From positions 1-64,000 of the forward strand of contig NZ_JXAK01000001.1 in the NCBI RefSeq assembly GCF_000829455.1: 64,000 nucleotides of DNA, in the 5' to 3' direction. Below the pieces are notes generated by a model. It did not search any database. It saw nothing but the letters and a program-made list of their open reading frames with translations, and was not told the origin of the DNA. Positions 63,704 through 64,000 of this stretch are shown piece by piece. Within the stretch, counting starts at the first letter, position 1, and each line of letters starts with the position of its first letter. This stretch comes from Gordoniibacillus kamchatkensis (GTDB lineage: Bacteria > Bacillota > Bacilli > Paenibacillales > NBRC-103111). The translations under genes were made by a program, and so were the position numbers.

Positions 63704-63741
63704 AAAAAACCGCCCCGCCGTTCGCATTCGGCGGAGCGGTC
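63704..63741 (-). terminator. Terminator of the ThuA-like gene
   Basis: On the minus strand ACCGCTCCGCCG and CGGCGGGGCGGT enclose an eight-base loop and are followed by TTTTTT. Confidence 0.85.
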
Positions 63742-63747
63742 CCCGGC

Positions 63748-64000
63748 TTACTTGGACTTGATTTCCTCCAGCGGCTTATGGTTGCCGTAATAGTGCTTGG
63801 CGCCGCGGCTTTGGGCGGCCCACTTCACGCCGTTGGCGATGACCTTCAGCACGTTCTCGTTATAGTACGTCGGGTGCGTTTCGTGGCCCGGGCGGAAGTA
63901 AAACACTTTGCCGTTGCCGCGATGGTACGTCACGCCGCTGCGGAACACTTCCCCGCCTTCGAACCACGAGATGAAGACGAGCTCGTCGGGAGCCGGAATG
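63748..64000 (-). CDS. ThuA-like (trehalose utilization) protein, 3' part only
   Basis: The reading frame enters from the window edge and gives the last 83 or so residues. They include PAPDELVFISWFEGGEVFRS, GVTYHRGNGKVFYFRPGHET and HPTYYNENVLKVIANGVKWA, matching the C-terminal part of ThuA-like glutamine-amidotransferase-fold proteins found in sugar utilisation loci. The N-terminus and any partner genes lie beyond the window. A terminator follows the stop. Confidence 0.85.
   Translation of the reverse strand, partial: IPAPDELVFISWFEGGEVFRSGVTYHRGNGKVFYFRPGHETHPTYYNENVLKVIANGVKWAAQSRGAKHYYGNHKPLEEIKSK

Overview
The window reads as chromosome of a high-GC, endospore-forming Firmicute of the Paenibacillaceae (Paenibacillus/Cohnella type). 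The grounds are the dnaE-ytrH-ytrI-ytpI-ytoI neighbourhood, a cotJABC spore-coat operon, an array of five YheC/YheD coat-associated ATP-grasp genes, a ytvI-type sporulation permease, AGGAGG-type ribosome binding sites with frequent GTG/TTG starts, and two cyclic-di-AMP (ydaO/yuaA) riboswitches. No rRNA, tRNA, prophage, transposase or CRISPR array was seen.

Layout. 1-6.8 kb: dnaE (3' end disrupted by a partial duplication at the window edge), ytrH-ytrI, a repeat-filled gap where nrnA would be expected, ytpI and ytoI. 6.9-16.4 kb: a membrane protein, an L,D-transpeptidase, an acyltransferase, a quinone-oxidoreductase gene, a secreted acidic/His-rich protein, a class A PBP and a 57-residue membrane protein whose transcript may begin with a c-di-AMP riboswitch. 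17.2-23.7 kb: five tandem yheD/yheC genes. 23.7-29.5 kb: small membrane proteins, a YmaF-like protein, a HAD phosphatase, a DUF218 protein, and three cell-wall enzymes, one under a second c-di-AMP riboswitch. 29.6-41.7 kb: a muropeptide-recycling locus (namZ-nagZ-anmK, a complete sugar ABC transporter, and divergent murK-murQ) whose divergent promoters carry an operator-like palindrome and a cre-like site. 41.8-50.3 kb: a TetR operon with its own palindromes, cotJABC, an NlpC/P60 hydrolase, and a fatR-CYP102 type P450-reductase unit. 50.4-64 kb: ytvI, a CBS/HlyC transporter-like gene, yfkAB, two HD-GYP proteins, uppP, a 5'-nucleotidase, a MoaD-MoaE fusion, a copper-amine-oxidase/NlpC fusion, a MurJ-like flippase and a ThuA-like fragment.

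Theme. An unusual share of the window makes, cuts, flips, recycles or senses cell-wall material: PBP1A, L,D-transpeptidase, three NlpC/P60 proteins, a NodB deacetylase, a LysM-3D protein, NamZ/NagZ/AnmK/MurK/MurQ, UppP and a MurJ-like flippase.

The strongest undescribed signal is a family of five related, hairpin-rich elements (13.3, 16.6, 19.8, 19.9 and 45.4 kb). Their 3' stems change on both sides while keeping pairing, and they sit next to the yheCD array and directly before the ribosome binding site of an NlpC gene. I do not recognise it as a named RNA.

Caution on quality. Eleven single-base frameshifts interrupt nine otherwise intact genes, mostly in short runs, and the window edge carries a 167-bp imperfect duplication. 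This looks more like draft-assembly error than gene decay. All calls are by eye from sequence; no database search was run.
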